A stretch of DNA of 36,806 nt. Source: an uncultured Clostridia bacterium (lineage in GTDB: Bacteria; Bacillota; Clostridia; Oscillospirales; Acutalibacteraceae). The position numbers and the translations under genes are program-made. Every line of letters starts with the position of its first letter. Position 1 is the stretch's first letter. Under the pieces are notes generated by a model. The model saw nothing but the letters and a program-made list of their open reading frames with translations, was not told the origin of the DNA and ran no database searches. Shown one piece after another: positions 8,115-16,143 of the stretch. Location: positions 1-36,806 of the forward strand of contig CALWJA010000096.1 of the NCBI GenBank assembly GCA_944380875.1. Direction: 5' to 3'.

Positions 8115-8203
8115 CATCCCCAATACAAAGCACCTGCATTAAATATACGAAATTGATTTTTATTTTGCAATCGTAATTATTTGATAAAAGAGGTAATTTT
8201 TTG

Positions 8204-9082
8204 ATGGGAACAAAATTGAAAGATATTTGTGATGGGTATGCGTTTCACTTTTTAGAAGATGTGGATATTCCTGCTGTGGAATTGATGGCAGTAGGAAGGG
8301 AAAGCCGGAACGATAGAAGCTATTTCTGGGATAACAGAGACCGGCCTCCGGCATTCCTGTTTCAATATACCCTTTCCGGCAGCGGTACTTTGAAAACGGA
8401 AGGCGAGGCTATTAAGGTGGATGCAGGGAAAGGTTTTTTTCTGCAGTTTCCGGATAAGGAGATCTATTACTTTGATGAAAATAACAACGAAGCCCCATGG
8501 GAATTTCTGTATATCGTTATAAGAGGGGCCGGAGTTATGCCCTATTACCAGTATTATGTGAAACGCTTTGGGAAGATAGCTTCATTATCCCTTAGCCATC
8601 CGGCTATATTGAAACTGTTTGATTTACACATGCTGGCTAAGTGCGGCCGTATCCGCAACGCTTTTGTGGCAGGGAAGGAAGCCTTTGATTTTCTATGTCT
8701 GCTTTGCTCGGGAGAGGAAGAAGTATCCAAAGGGTACTCATCCCTGATAGAAAATGCCATAGTATATATGGAACAGAATTTTCAAAAGGAACTGGCGCTG
8801 TCGTCTCTTGCGGAATACCTGGGTGTAAGCCAGAGCCATTTTTCCAGGGAGTTTTTAAAAGAGACAGGGGAAAGTCCAGTTCGGTTCCTTGCAAAGCTCC
8901 GTCTGGAAAAAGCAATAAGTCTTCTGAATACCACGGATATGCACCTTGAGGAAATCAGTGGAGTCTGTGGATTTTCGGATTGTAACTATTTCAGCAAGGT
9001 ATTCCGGAAATATATGAAGGTGTCTCCGGGCAGATTTCGGAAGCAAATCCGCCGGGAAGGGTATGTGAATGTACGCATTTGA
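8204..9082 (+). CDS. AraC family transcriptional regulator
   Basis: 292-residue regulator. The N-terminal half (about 30-150) is a cupin-like sugar-sensing domain (FLFQYTLSGSGTLKTEGE, FFLQFPDKEIYYF). The C-terminal ~100 residues carry two helix-turn-helix motifs: ELALSSLAEYLGVSQSHFSREF and LEEISGVCGFSDCNYFSKVF, the second followed by the family KYMKVSPGRFRK. The start at ATG 8204 has AAAGAGG about 10 nt upstream; a TTG directly before it is not needed. Its divergence from the GH4 gene suggests that it activates that gene in response to the sugar substrate. No terminator is seen after it. Confidence 0.93.
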   Translation: MGTKLKDICDGYAFHFLEDVDIPAVELMAVGRESRNDRSYFWDNRDRPPAFLFQYTLSGSGTLKTEGEAIKVDAGKGFFLQFPDKEIYYFDENNNEAPWEFLYIVIRGAGVMPYYQYYVKRFGKIASLSLSHPAILKLFDLHMLAKCGRIRNAFVAGKEAFDFLCLLCSGEEEVSKGYSSLIENAIVYMEQNFQKELALSSLAEYLGVSQSHFSREFLKETGESPVRFLAKLRLEKAISLLNTTDMHLEEISGVCGFSDCNYFSKVFRKYMKVSPGRFRKQIRREGYVNVRI

Positions 9083-9194
9083 TCCCCTCATACTGCAATA
9101 GAAAACACTCTATGGTAAAAAGCCTTTATTGATGTGGGAAGGATGTTTGCTCCTCAAAATGTGGAATCCTAATGTAAAAACAACAGATGAAGTA

Positions 9195-9223
9195 TTGACA
9201 AAACGATCTGCACGATATATCAT
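9195..9223 (+). promoter_or_regulatory. Promoter of the metal-resistance / Fe-S operon
   Basis: Consensus TTGACA (9195-9200), a 17-nt spacer and TATCAT (9218-9223). It is overlapped by the ArsR-type operator. Confidence 0.85.
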
Positions 9224-9244
9224 ATGAACAGATATTCATACGAT
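9219..9244 (+). promoter_or_regulatory. ArsR/SmtB-type 12-2-12 operator
   Basis: An imperfect 12-2-12 inverted repeat: ATCATATGAACA (9219-9230) against TATTCATACGAT (9233-9244), core TATGAA-N6-TTCATA. This matches the form of SmtB/CzrA/CadC operators (TATGAAC...TTCATA). It covers the -10 and the transcription start, so the gene just downstream is predicted to repress its own operon until metal binds. Confidence 0.85.
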
Positions 9245-9255
9245 AGGATGTGAGA

Positions 9256-9624
9256 ATGAATATGGCAGAGAAAGATACAGAGCACTGTGAATACATGTAT
9301 GTGCATGAAGATGTAGTCAAAAAAGTAATGGATGAAATGCCCCAGGATGAGGTTCTGTATGATTTGGCGGAACTTTTTAAAGTGTTTGGGGATTCTACTC
9401 GTATCAAGATTCTCTATGCGTTATTTGAGGCGGAATTGTGTGTTTGCGATATGGCGCAGCTGTTGGGCCTTACACAGACAGCGGTTTCTCATCAGCTTCG
9501 TGTGCTGAAAGCAAATAAACTGGTAAAATTTCGCAGGGAAGGAAAGAATATCTTTTATTCTTTGTCCGATGACCATGTACGCAGTATCCTTGGCCAGGGA
9601 ATGGAGCATATAAGAGAATTATAA
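9256..9624 (+). CDS. ArsR-family metal-sensing repressor (CadC/CzrA-like)
   Basis: 122-residue winged-helix repressor released from DNA by metal. Two known metal sites of the family are visible. The alpha5 site (Zn/Co sensing in SmtB and CzrA) is complete as D105-x-H107-x10-H118-x2-E121. The alpha3N site (Cd/Pb sensing in CadC) has ELCVCD with C62 and C64, plus C11 and H10/H17 in the N-terminal arm, though CadC uses two N-terminal cysteines. The recognition helix is LTQTAVSHQLRVLK. I choose ATG 9256 because AGGA ends 7 nt before it; ATG 9262 is possible. It is the first gene of the efflux operon, with its operator directly upstream. Confidence 0.93.
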   Translation: MNMAEKDTEHCEYMYVHEDVVKKVMDEMPQDEVLYDLAELFKVFGDSTRIKILYALFEAELCVCDMAQLLGLTQTAVSHQLRVLKANKLVKFRREGKNIFYSLSDDHVRSILGQGMEHIREL

Positions 9625-9686
9625 AGTGCAGCATTCTTAAGTAAGGCGTTCATTATTTCAATTTTATCGGAAAGGCGATGTTTTCA

Positions 9687-9908
9687 ATGAAAAAGGTATA
9701 TAAACTGGAGGATCTGGATTGCGCAAACTGCGCCAGAAAAATGGAAGAAGCTGTTCAAAAGCTGGATGGTGTAGAAGATGTTTCCATTAGTTTCCTGACA
9801 CAGAAAATGACTATTACCGCAGACGATGCGCGCTTTGACGATATTATGAAAAAAGTTGCAAAGACCTGCCGTAAGATAGAACCGGACTGCAAAATCTTGT
9901 TTTCATAA
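9687..9908 (+). CDS. Stand-alone heavy-metal-associated (HMA) domain protein
   Basis: A 73-residue ferredoxin-like HMA domain, with metal-binding C12-A-N-C15 in LEDLDCANCARKM and beta-strand segments GVEDVSISFLTQKMTI. The DCANC context is typical of the N-terminal domains of CadA/ZntA ATPases. The ATPase encoded 62 nt downstream lacks this domain, so the two proteins look like a split version of one pump, with this protein delivering or sensing Zn/Cd/Pb. The ATG at 9687 is preferred (GGAAAGG at 9669-9675); ATG 9678 is in frame but too near the SD. Confidence 0.85.
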   Translation: MKKVYKLEDLDCANCARKMEEAVQKLDGVEDVSISFLTQKMTITADDARFDDIMKKVAKTCRKIEPDCKILFS

Positions 9909-9970
9909 AAACTGTGCCTTATAACTCTGCAAATATATGCAGCGGGTTATTACGGAAGGAGAGTAGGGAT

Positions 9971-11815
9971 ATGTCCGGAAAACAGAAAAAGATGCTTGTC
10001 CGCATTCTGCTTTGTGCGGTGATATTTACAGCGGCTGCTTGTATTCCACTGCCGCCGTCTATGCGTTTGGTTGCGTTTTTGGTTCCATATGGGATCATAG
10101 GTTGGGATATTCTTTGGAAAGCCCTCAGAAATATAGCCCATGGCCAGATTTTTGATGAGAATTTCCTAATGGCTCTGGCAACGATCGGAGCCTTTGCCAT
10201 AGGGGAATTTCCGGAAGGCGTAGCGGTAATGCTCTTTTATCAGATTGGCGAACTTTTCCAGGATTATGCAGTAGGCCGCTCCCGCAGGTCAATTTCTTCT
10301 CTTATGGATATACGACCGGACTATGCAAATGTAGAACGTTGTGGTAAAATAGAGCAAGTGGATCCTGAGGAAGTAAACGTGGGAGATTGTATAGTCATTC
10401 GTCCTGGGGAAAAAATTCCTATGGACGGCGTTGTCCTGGAAGGAGTTTCTTCCGTCAATACGGCGGCTCTTACAGGTGAATCCCTGCCAAGAGATGTGGA
10501 AGCCGGAGATGATGTTATCAGCGGATGTATCAATCAGAACGGCCTGCTTCGGGTTCGTGTGACGAAGAGCTTTGGAGAATCCACTGTATCGAAAATTCTG
10601 GATCTGGTGGAGAATTCCACCGCCAGGAAAGCAAAGGCGGAAAACTTTATTACGAAATTCGCCCGGTATTATACGCCGGCGGTAGTGATATTGGCTTTGC
10701 TTTTAGCCTTAGTGCCTTCGTTATTCTTGGGCAACTGGTGGGAGTGGATCCACAGAGCACTGATTTTTCTTGTGATTTCCTGCCCCTGCGCGCTGGTGAT
10801 TTCCGTTCCCCTAAGCTTTTTTGGAGGGATAGGCGGGGCGTCCCGCTGCGGTATCCTCATTAAAGGCGGCAATTATTTGGAAACCCTGGCGGATACGGAG
10901 ATTGTGGTCTTTGATAAAACGGGTACGCTCACAAAAGGCGTTTTCAACGTGACGGCTATCCATCCGGATGCTTGTTCGGAAAATGAACTAATTGAGCTGG
11001 CCGCCTTGGCGGAATGCTACTCCAATCACCCTATTTCCCGTTCTCTGCGGGAAGCTTATGGCAAAGATTTGGATTTTTCCCGAGTGGGAGAAACAAAGGA
11101 ATTTGCCGGGCGGGGTGTTTGCACGGTGGTAGACGGGAAGAATGTCTGCGCCGGAAATGATACGTTGATGGATGAAATAGGCGTGTCCTGGCATCCGTGC
11201 CATCACATAGGGACAACGGTGCATATTGCGGTAAACGGTTCCTATATGGGGCATGTGGTCATTTCCGATGAAGAAAAACCGGATGCCGGCGAGGCAATTT
11301 CTCTTTTAAAGAGCCAGGGAATTCAAAAGACTGTTATGCTCACAGGCGACGCGGCAGACGTAGGCCAGTCTGTTGCCAAGAATCTGGGCGTGGATGAGGT
11401 ATACACACAGCTTTTGCCCGGGGGGAAAGTGCAGGAAGTGGAGCGGCTTCTGGAGGAAAAGACCTCTAAGGGCAAGCTGGCTTTTGTGGGCGACGGCATT
11501 AACGATGCCCCCGTCCTTTCCAGGGCAGATATCGGGATCGCTATGGGCGCAATGGGATCAGATGCCGCTATCGAAGCTGCGGATATTGTGCTGATGGACG
11601 ATAAGCCCTCAAAAATTCCCCAGGCGATTCGTATATCCAGAAAGACAAGAAAAATAGTAAGACAGAATATTGTTTTTGCTTTAGTTGTAAAGGCTGCAGT
11701 GCTCCTTTTGGGGGCGCTGGGACTGGCGAATATGTGGGAAGCGGTGTTCGCGGACGTAGGCGTTTCCGTCCTCGCAATTCTGAATGCCATGCGAGCCTTA
11801 AAAATACAGGAATAA
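9971..11815 (+). CDS. cadA: Heavy-metal P1B-type ATPase (Cd/Zn/Pb exporter, CadA/ZntA type)
   Basis: 614-residue membrane pump that exports Zn2+/Cd2+/Pb2+ with ATP hydrolysis. The actuator TGES begins at T168. The transmembrane metal site is C271-P-C273 (SCPCALV), the phosphorylated Asp is D315 in DKTGTLT, the N-domain HP motif is SNHPISR and the hinge is GDGINDAP. The N-terminus begins directly with membrane helices (VRILLCAVIFTAAACIPL, then LVAFLVPYGIIG) and has no HMA domain, which is supplied by the separate gene just upstream. The CPC motif and the ArsR-type operator favour group IB-2 (Zn/Cd/Pb) over Cu. Start ATG 9971 with AAGGAGAG before it. No terminator separates it from smsC. Confidence 0.93.
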   Translation: MSGKQKKMLVRILLCAVIFTAAACIPLPPSMRLVAFLVPYGIIGWDILWKALRNIAHGQIFDENFLMALATIGAFAIGEFPEGVAVMLFYQIGELFQDYAVGRSRRSISSLMDIRPDYANVERCGKIEQVDPEEVNVGDCIVIRPGEKIPMDGVVLEGVSSVNTAALTGESLPRDVEAGDDVISGCINQNGLLRVRVTKSFGESTVSKILDLVENSTARKAKAENFITKFARYYTPAVVILALLLALVPSLFLGNWWEWIHRALIFLVISCPCALVISVPLSFFGGIGGASRCGILIKGGNYLETLADTEIVVFDKTGTLTKGVFNVTAIHPDACSENELIELAALAECYSNHPISRSLREAYGKDLDFSRVGETKEFAGRGVCTVVDGKNVCAGNDTLMDEIGVSWHPCHHIGTTVHIAVNGSYMGHVVISDEEKPDAGEAISLLKSQGIQKTVMLTGDAADVGQSVAKNLGVDEVYTQLLPGGKVQEVERLLEEKTSKGKLAFVGDGINDAPVLSRADIGIAMGAMGSDAAIEAADIVLMDDKPSKIPQAIRISRKTRKIVRQNIVFALVVKAAVLLLGALGLANMWEAVFADVGVSVLAILNAMRALKIQE

Positions 11816-11820
11816 ATGAA

Positions 11821-11838
11821 CCGTCCAGCCCTGGACGG
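11821..11838. repeat. Perfect 18-bp inverted repeat between cadA and smsC
   Basis: CCGTCCAG-CC-CTGGACGG, 5 nt after the ATPase stop codon and 24 nt before smsC. It is not followed by a T tract, so it is not a standard terminator. It could be a protein-binding site, an mRNA processing hairpin, or an RNA element adjusting smsCB levels. Confidence 0.6.
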
Positions 11839-11862
11839 TGGAAAAGAAAAGGAATGTGGTAT

Positions 11863-12591
11863 ATGTTAAAATTAGAACACCTTGCCTGGGAACTCCCGGA
11901 CGGGGAAGGAATTATCAAAGATGTGGATTTAACCGTGCAGGATGGAAAGCTGATTGTTGTAACCGGCCCCAACGGCGGCGGTAAGACCACTTTGGCAAAG
12001 CTGATTGCCGGCTTGGAGACGCCTTCCAAAGGGCGGATCGCATTTGACGGTAAAGATATAACAAAAATGGATGTGACAGAGCGCGCCCAGAATGGAATCG
12101 CATATGCTTTTCAGCAGCCTGTGCGGTTTAAAGGGCTCACTGTCCGCGATATTTTGGAACTGGCGGCAGGAGGAAGCCTGGATGAATCCGAGCTTTGCGG
12201 CCTTCTGGGAAAGGTAGGCCTTTGCGCCAGCGAATATATGAACAGAGAGCTGACGGCGGCGCTTTCCGGCGGCGAAATCAAACGGATAGAGATTGCTACG
12301 GTTTTGGCACGCAAAGGGAAGCTTTCGATTTTTGACGAGCCTGAAGCGGGAATCGACCTTTGGAGCTTTTCCCGGTTGGTGGAGACATTTGAAGATCTTC
12401 GCCGGCAGGGAAGCGGTACCCTTTTGGTAATTTCCCATCAGGAAAGAATCCTTTCCATCGCGGATGAGATTGTTGTCATCGCGGACGGAAAGGTGCGGGC
12501 TGCCGGCCCCAGGGAAGAAATTCTTCCCACATTGCTGGCAGATGAAAAGGCGGCTATTTGCCCCTTGGGAAGGGAGGATGTTTCCATATGA
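11863..12591 (+). CDS. sufC: Fe-S assembly ATPase SmsC/SufC
   Basis: 242-residue ABC-type ATPase of the SUF scaffold complex, which drives conformational change of SufB-type scaffolds for Fe-S cluster assembly. Walker A is GPNGGGKTT (about residues 31-39), the signature is LSGGEIKRIEIA, and Walker B LSIFDEPEAG. Start ATG 11863 with AAAAGGA about 9 nt upstream. The next gene, a single SufB/D-like scaffold, overlaps its stop by ATGA, and no sufD, sufS or sufU is present. This is the minimal two-gene (SmsCB) arrangement known from methanogens and many clostridia. It is co-directional with the metal efflux genes without a visible terminator between. Confidence 0.92.
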   Translation: MLKLEHLAWELPDGEGIIKDVDLTVQDGKLIVVTGPNGGGKTTLAKLIAGLETPSKGRIAFDGKDITKMDVTERAQNGIAYAFQQPVRFKGLTVRDILELAAGGSLDESELCGLLGKVGLCASEYMNRELTAALSGGEIKRIEIATVLARKGKLSIFDEPEAGIDLWSFSRLVETFEDLRRQGSGTLLVISHQERILSIADEIVVIADGKVRAAGPREEILPTLLADEKAAICPLGREDVSI

Positions 12592-13505
12592 ATTCTATTA
12601 CGGAAAAGCTTTTAGGAATTGTTTCCGATTTCAAAGGTTCTTTTCAGGGAGCCTTTAATATTCGTGAAAACGGGCAGTGCGCAGGGCGGCAGTCCAGCCC
12701 GAATATTCATATTGAATCCAAAACCGATAAGCCCGGAATCGATATCCATGTTTTGCCGGGTACAAAGGGAGAGACAGTGTATATTCCCGCCTGTGTCACC
12801 CATGGGGACGTAGACGATTTGGTTTACAACGATTTCTTTATTGGAAAAAATGCGGATGTGCGTATCGTGGCCGGCTGCGGTGTCCATACGGATAGTGAAG
12901 AGGAGGCCCGTCACAATGGTATCCATCGCTTTTTCCTGGAAAAAGGCGCACGGGTAGTGTATGAGGAAAAGCATGTTGGAACAGGAAAAGGCACCGGCGC
13001 CAAGCGAATTGATCCGGTTACGGAGGTAACGCTGGATGAAGATTCCTATTTGGAGATGGATACGGTTCAGCTGGGCGGTGTGGATAGCACTATGCGCAAA
13101 ACCAGCGGCGTTTTGGGAGCCAGAGCGAAACTGATTGTGCGCGAAAGAATTATGACAGATGGAGAAGAAACGGCAAAGACCGATTTTAAGGTAACGCTGA
13201 AGGGAGAAGATTCCGGTGTGGATCTTATGTCCCGTTCTGTGGCGAAAGGCCATTCCCATCAGGAGTTTATTTCTTCCATCCGCGGCGAGAACCGCTGCAC
13301 CGGCCATTCTGAATGCGATGCAATTTTGGTGGACGGCGGTACAGTAGGTGCGGCACCTATGCTGGAAGCCTATCATGTGGATGCTGCCTTGATCCATGAG
13401 GCTGCCATCGGCAAGATTGCCGGGGAACAGATCCTCAAGCTGCGTACTTTAGGGCTTACCGAGGAAGAGGCGCAGGAAAAAATCATAGCCGGATTCCTGA
13501 AGTAA
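12588..13505 (+). CDS. Fe-S scaffold SmsB (SufB/SufD family, short form)
   Basis: 305-residue beta-helix SufBD-family protein, much shorter than the ~460-residue SufB of full SUF systems, as expected for the ancestral SmsB form. Family features include EEKHVGTGKGTGAKRI, DSTMRKTSGVLGARAKL and the C-terminal HSECDAILVDG, then AAIGKIAGEQILKLRTLGLTEEEA. It forms the scaffold with the SmsC ATPase and probably binds the nascent cluster. Translation is coupled to smsC (overlap ATGA, SD GGGAGG within smsC). It is followed by a strong terminator, the first on this strand since the promoter at 9195. Confidence 0.92.
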   Translation: MNSITEKLLGIVSDFKGSFQGAFNIRENGQCAGRQSSPNIHIESKTDKPGIDIHVLPGTKGETVYIPACVTHGDVDDLVYNDFFIGKNADVRIVAGCGVHTDSEEEARHNGIHRFFLEKGARVVYEEKHVGTGKGTGAKRIDPVTEVTLDEDSYLEMDTVQLGGVDSTMRKTSGVLGARAKLIVRERIMTDGEETAKTDFKVTLKGEDSGVDLMSRSVAKGHSHQEFISSIRGENRCTGHSECDAILVDGGTVGAAPMLEAYHVDAALIHEAAIGKIAGEQILKLRTLGLTEEEAQEKIIAGFLK

Positions 13506-13526
13506 AATCTAAAAATCCATAAAAAT

Positions 13527-13565
13527 AAAAACCGTCTCTGATACATGTATCAGAGACGGTTTTTT
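13527..13565 (+). terminator. Terminator of the cad-sms operon
   Basis: A long near-perfect palindrome centred at 13545/13546 (AAAACCGTCTCTGAT at 13527-13541 and its complement) runs into T6. This is a strong intrinsic terminator. Confidence 0.92.
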
Positions 13566-13770
13566 ACGGATTTCCTGTATACAGCCTGTACTGAAATTGG
13601 AAAATTGCTGTTTTGCATATACGTTACTGGGTAGGGAGCGTATGGGGATGTTTTGCCCTCACGCTGAAAACATACAGAACTTCTGTGCCCCTGGAAGGTC
13701 TCTTTTAAGGCGATGTTTCATATATGTATAGGTAAGAAAAAACATCGATTTGTATGCAGGGGGTGGATCT

Positions 13771-14064
13771 ATGCATTGCAGGCTAACGGATCTGCGGAAA
13801 AAAGAAGTTATCAATGTAAAAGACGGCGCGCGGCTGGGTTCGGTATGCGACGCGGAGCTGGATGCGGATTCTGCGCGGTTAACGGCGATTGTTATTTACG
13901 GAAGGCTCCGCTTTTTGGGATTAATGGGACGGGAGGATGATATTGTAATCCGCTGGCAGGATATTCGCATTATAGGGGATGACACAATTCTGGTCAACTA
14001 TCAGGAAAAGTATAGACCCCGGCGCAAAAGAAGTATTTTATCCGCTTTATTTGGGGACGGATAA
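13771..14064 (+). CDS. YlmC/YmxH family sporulation protein (PRC-barrel)
   Basis: 97-residue PRC-barrel protein. MHCRLTDLRKKEVINV and GARLGSVCDAELD, then RLTAIVIYGR and DDIVIRWQDI, match the YlmC/YmxH family that is widespread in spore-forming Firmicutes and often expressed during sporulation. The molecular role is unknown. A basic tail (YRPRRKRS) follows the barrel. ATG 13771 is chosen because of the GGGGGTGG SD a few bases upstream. It stands alone. In 13566-13770 I see no clear sigma-A promoter, only AT-rich stretches such as CATATATG near 13720 that might suit a sporulation sigma factor. Confidence 0.85.
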   Translation: MHCRLTDLRKKEVINVKDGARLGSVCDAELDADSARLTAIVIYGRLRFLGLMGREDDIVIRWQDIRIIGDDTILVNYQEKYRPRRKRSILSALFGDG

Positions 14065-14362
14065 AGCTGTAGGAAATGTATTCCCATGGATGCAGCTTGT
14101 CTCGGAATGTAAGGCAGAGGGTGGTTTCATTCTGAAAGCGTATGTCTCGAAAGAGTTTACTTTTTCCCTTTCGGGGAATACTTACAGTATTGTTGTTTTT
14201 CGGAATTGCAATACTTCGAATCCTTGCATAATAGCAATGGGATGGCCGTCTTTGACTTTGCTTATAGTTATAGAGTATGTCTTCCTGTTTGCTTTTCTTT
14301 TTATATTGTTACCATTCTTAGCAATATCTGCAATTTAGAAACAGGATTCTTTTGCGGCTTTC
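14065..14362 (+). other. Gene-free stretch before asnS
   Basis: About 300 nt with no credible gene; short open frames here lack an SD and any recognisable protein. A weak hairpin AGTATTG/CAATACT lies near 14188-14215. No T-box specifier or antiterminator (TGGN in a T-box bulge) is recognisable. The asnS promoter begins at 14363. Confidence 0.5.
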
Positions 14363-14391
14363 TTGCTTTTCCGCGGCGTGTGTACTATAAT
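14363..14391 (+). promoter_or_regulatory. asnS promoter
   Basis: TTGCTT (14363-14368), a 17-nt spacer and TATAAT (14386-14391). Transcription would start about 50 nt before the ATG, too short for a T-box leader. Confidence 0.82.
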
Positions 14392-14451
14392 AAGACAATT
14401 GATATACCCAGTAAAAGAATTTTTTAAAATTACTTGTTTGGAGGATACACC

Positions 14452-15846
14452 ATGAAACGGATGGAAATCAAGGAGCTGTATGCAAGAGCTGAAGAATTAG
14501 GAGGAAAAACTGTAACGGTCTGCGGTTGGGTTAGGACTGTGCGAAACTCCAAGGCCCTTGGTTTTATAGAACTGAATGACGGCAGCTGCTTTAAAGGCCT
14601 TCAGATTGTTCTGGAGGAAGGCAAACTGGAGAACTTCCGTGAAATCGTAAAAATGAATGTTGGCGCCGCACTGCGGATTGATGGTCAGGTAGTGCTGACT
14701 CCAGAGATGAAACAGCCTTTAGAGATCCATGCTTCCGCGGTGGAAGTGGAAGGTCTTTCTACGCCGGATTATCCGTTGCAGAAGAAACGCCATTCTTTGG
14801 AATATCTGCGTACCATTGCCCATCTGCGGCCCAGAACCAATACTTTCAGCGCGGCATTCCGGATTCGTTCGGCAGCGGCTTATGCACTGCATAAATTTTT
14901 CCAGGAACAGAATTTTGTATATGTGCATACCCCTCTGATTACAGGCAGCGACTGTGAAGGAGCAGGGGAGATGTTCCATGTAACAACCCTGGATCTTGAG
15001 AATCCTCCCCGGGATGAGCAGGGCAATGTGGATTATTCCCAGGATTTCTTCCAGAAGCATACGTCTTTAACGGTTTCCGGTCAATTGGAAGGGGAATGCA
15101 TGGCTATGGCCTTCGGTAAGATCTATACCTTTGGGCCTACTTTCCGTGCAGAACGTTCTTTTACTCCCCGCCATGCTGCGGAATTCTGGATGATCGAGCC
15201 TGAAATTGCTTTTGCAGATTTGGAAGACGATATGGAACTGGCGGAAGCCATGATGAAATATGTAATCCGGTATGTGATGGAAACTTGCCCGGATGATCTG
15301 GCATTCTTCAATCAGTTTGTGGATAAAGGCCTTTTGGAACGGCTGAACGGTGTGGTGAATGCGGATTTTGCCCGCATTACGTATACGGAAGCTGTAAAGA
15401 TTCTGGAAGAGCATAACGATGCATTTGAGTATAAGGTGTCTTGGGGAAGCGATCTGCAGACGGAACATGAAAAGTTCCTTACAGAGAAAGTGTTCGGTAA
15501 ACCGGTGTTTGTTACAGATTATCCCAAGGAAATTAAGTCCTTCTATATGCGTTTGAATGATGATGGAAAAACGGTTGCGGCGGTAGACCTTTTGGTGCCC
15601 GGTATTGGGGAGATCGTAGGCGGAAGCCAGCGTGAAGAACGTTTGGATCTCCTGGAAGCCCGGATCCATGCGGACGGTATGGACGAGAAGGACTACTGGT
15701 GGTATCTGGATCTGCGTCGTTATGGCGGCGCCAAGCATGCAGGGTTTGGTCTTGGGTTTGAACGTCTTGTGATGTATCTTACAGGTCTTTCCAATATCCG
15801 TGACGTGCTTCTGTTCCCCAGAACTACCGGTTCTGCGGAATTTTAA
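14452..15846 (+). CDS. asnS: Asparaginyl-tRNA synthetase
   Basis: 464-residue class IIb synthetase that charges tRNA-Asn. An N-terminal OB-fold anticodon-binding domain (about 15-110, [24 protein letters not shown]) precedes the catalytic domain. Motif 2 region [10 protein letters not shown] and motif 3 [21 protein letters not shown] are clear, and the ending [14 protein letters not shown] is typical of AsnRS rather than AspRS. The ATG at 14452 has GGAGG upstream. It has its own promoter and terminator. Direct asparaginylation suggests the organism need not rely on the transamidation route for Asn-tRNA. Confidence 0.97.
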   Translation: MKRMEIKELYARAEELGGKTVTVCGWVRTVRNSKALGFIELNDGSCFKGLQIVLEEGKLENFREIVKMNVGAALRIDGQVVLTPEMKQPLEIHASAVEVEGLSTPDYPLQKKRHSLEYLRTIAHLRPRTNTFSAAFRIRSAAAYALHKFFQEQNFVYVHTPLITGSDCEGAGEMFHVTTLDLENPPRDEQGNVDYSQDFFQKHTSLTVSGQLEGECMAMAFGKIYTFGPTFRAERSFTPRHAAEFWMIEPEIAFADLEDDMELAEAMMKYVIRYVMETCPDDLAFFNQFVDKGLLERLNGVVNADFARITYTEAVKILEEHNDAFEYKVSWGSDLQTEHEKFLTEKVFGKPVFVTDYPKEIKSFYMRLNDDGKTVAAVDLLVPGIGEIVGGSQREERLDLLEARIHADGMDEKDYWWYLDLRRYGGAKHAGFGLGFERLVMYLTGLSNIRDVLLFPRTTGSAEF

Positions 15847-15879
15847 AAAACTTTTTCTGATAGAAGGTTACAAAGTAAA

Positions 15880-15920
15880 AGAAAGCTCCGGAGATTTCTA
15901 TTCTCCGGAGCTTTCTAATT
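15880..15920 (+). terminator. asnS terminator
   Basis: A 15-bp perfect stem, 15880-15894 (AGAAAGCTCCGGAGA) with 15902-15916, loop of 7 nt, followed by AATTT. Confidence 0.8.
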
Positions 15921-16064
15921 TGCATAGTATGGAGGGGCAAGGTAGTTATATTTCTTGCAGTATCTAAAATGGGATGACAGTTATAGGGAATTTAGCCAGT
16001 TCATACAGAAAGGGGTTTCGGTTTTTCGCTTTCCTTGTCGAAATGCAGGAATTTGTTTTTGATC

Positions 16065-16093
16065 TTGCATTTGTTTCCGAAATCAAGTAAAAT
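16065..16093 (+). promoter_or_regulatory. Promoter of the aspartate aminotransferase gene
   Basis: TTGCAT (16065-16070), a 17-nt spacer and TAAAAT (16088-16093). Confidence 0.72.
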
Positions 16094-16143
16094 AAAAGAA
16101 AAGCTAGCCTGCTTTTGCAATTTTATTAAGGGAGATGCTCATT

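Noticed and set aside
13979-14427. Small hydrophobic open frames downstream of ylmC
   Set aside because: They overlap the ylmC end or the asnS promoter, lack SD sequences and resemble no known protein.
14065-14451. T-box leader controlling asnS
   Set aside because: The clear promoter at 14363-14391 leaves only about 50 nt of leader, and no specifier loop or antiterminator was found.
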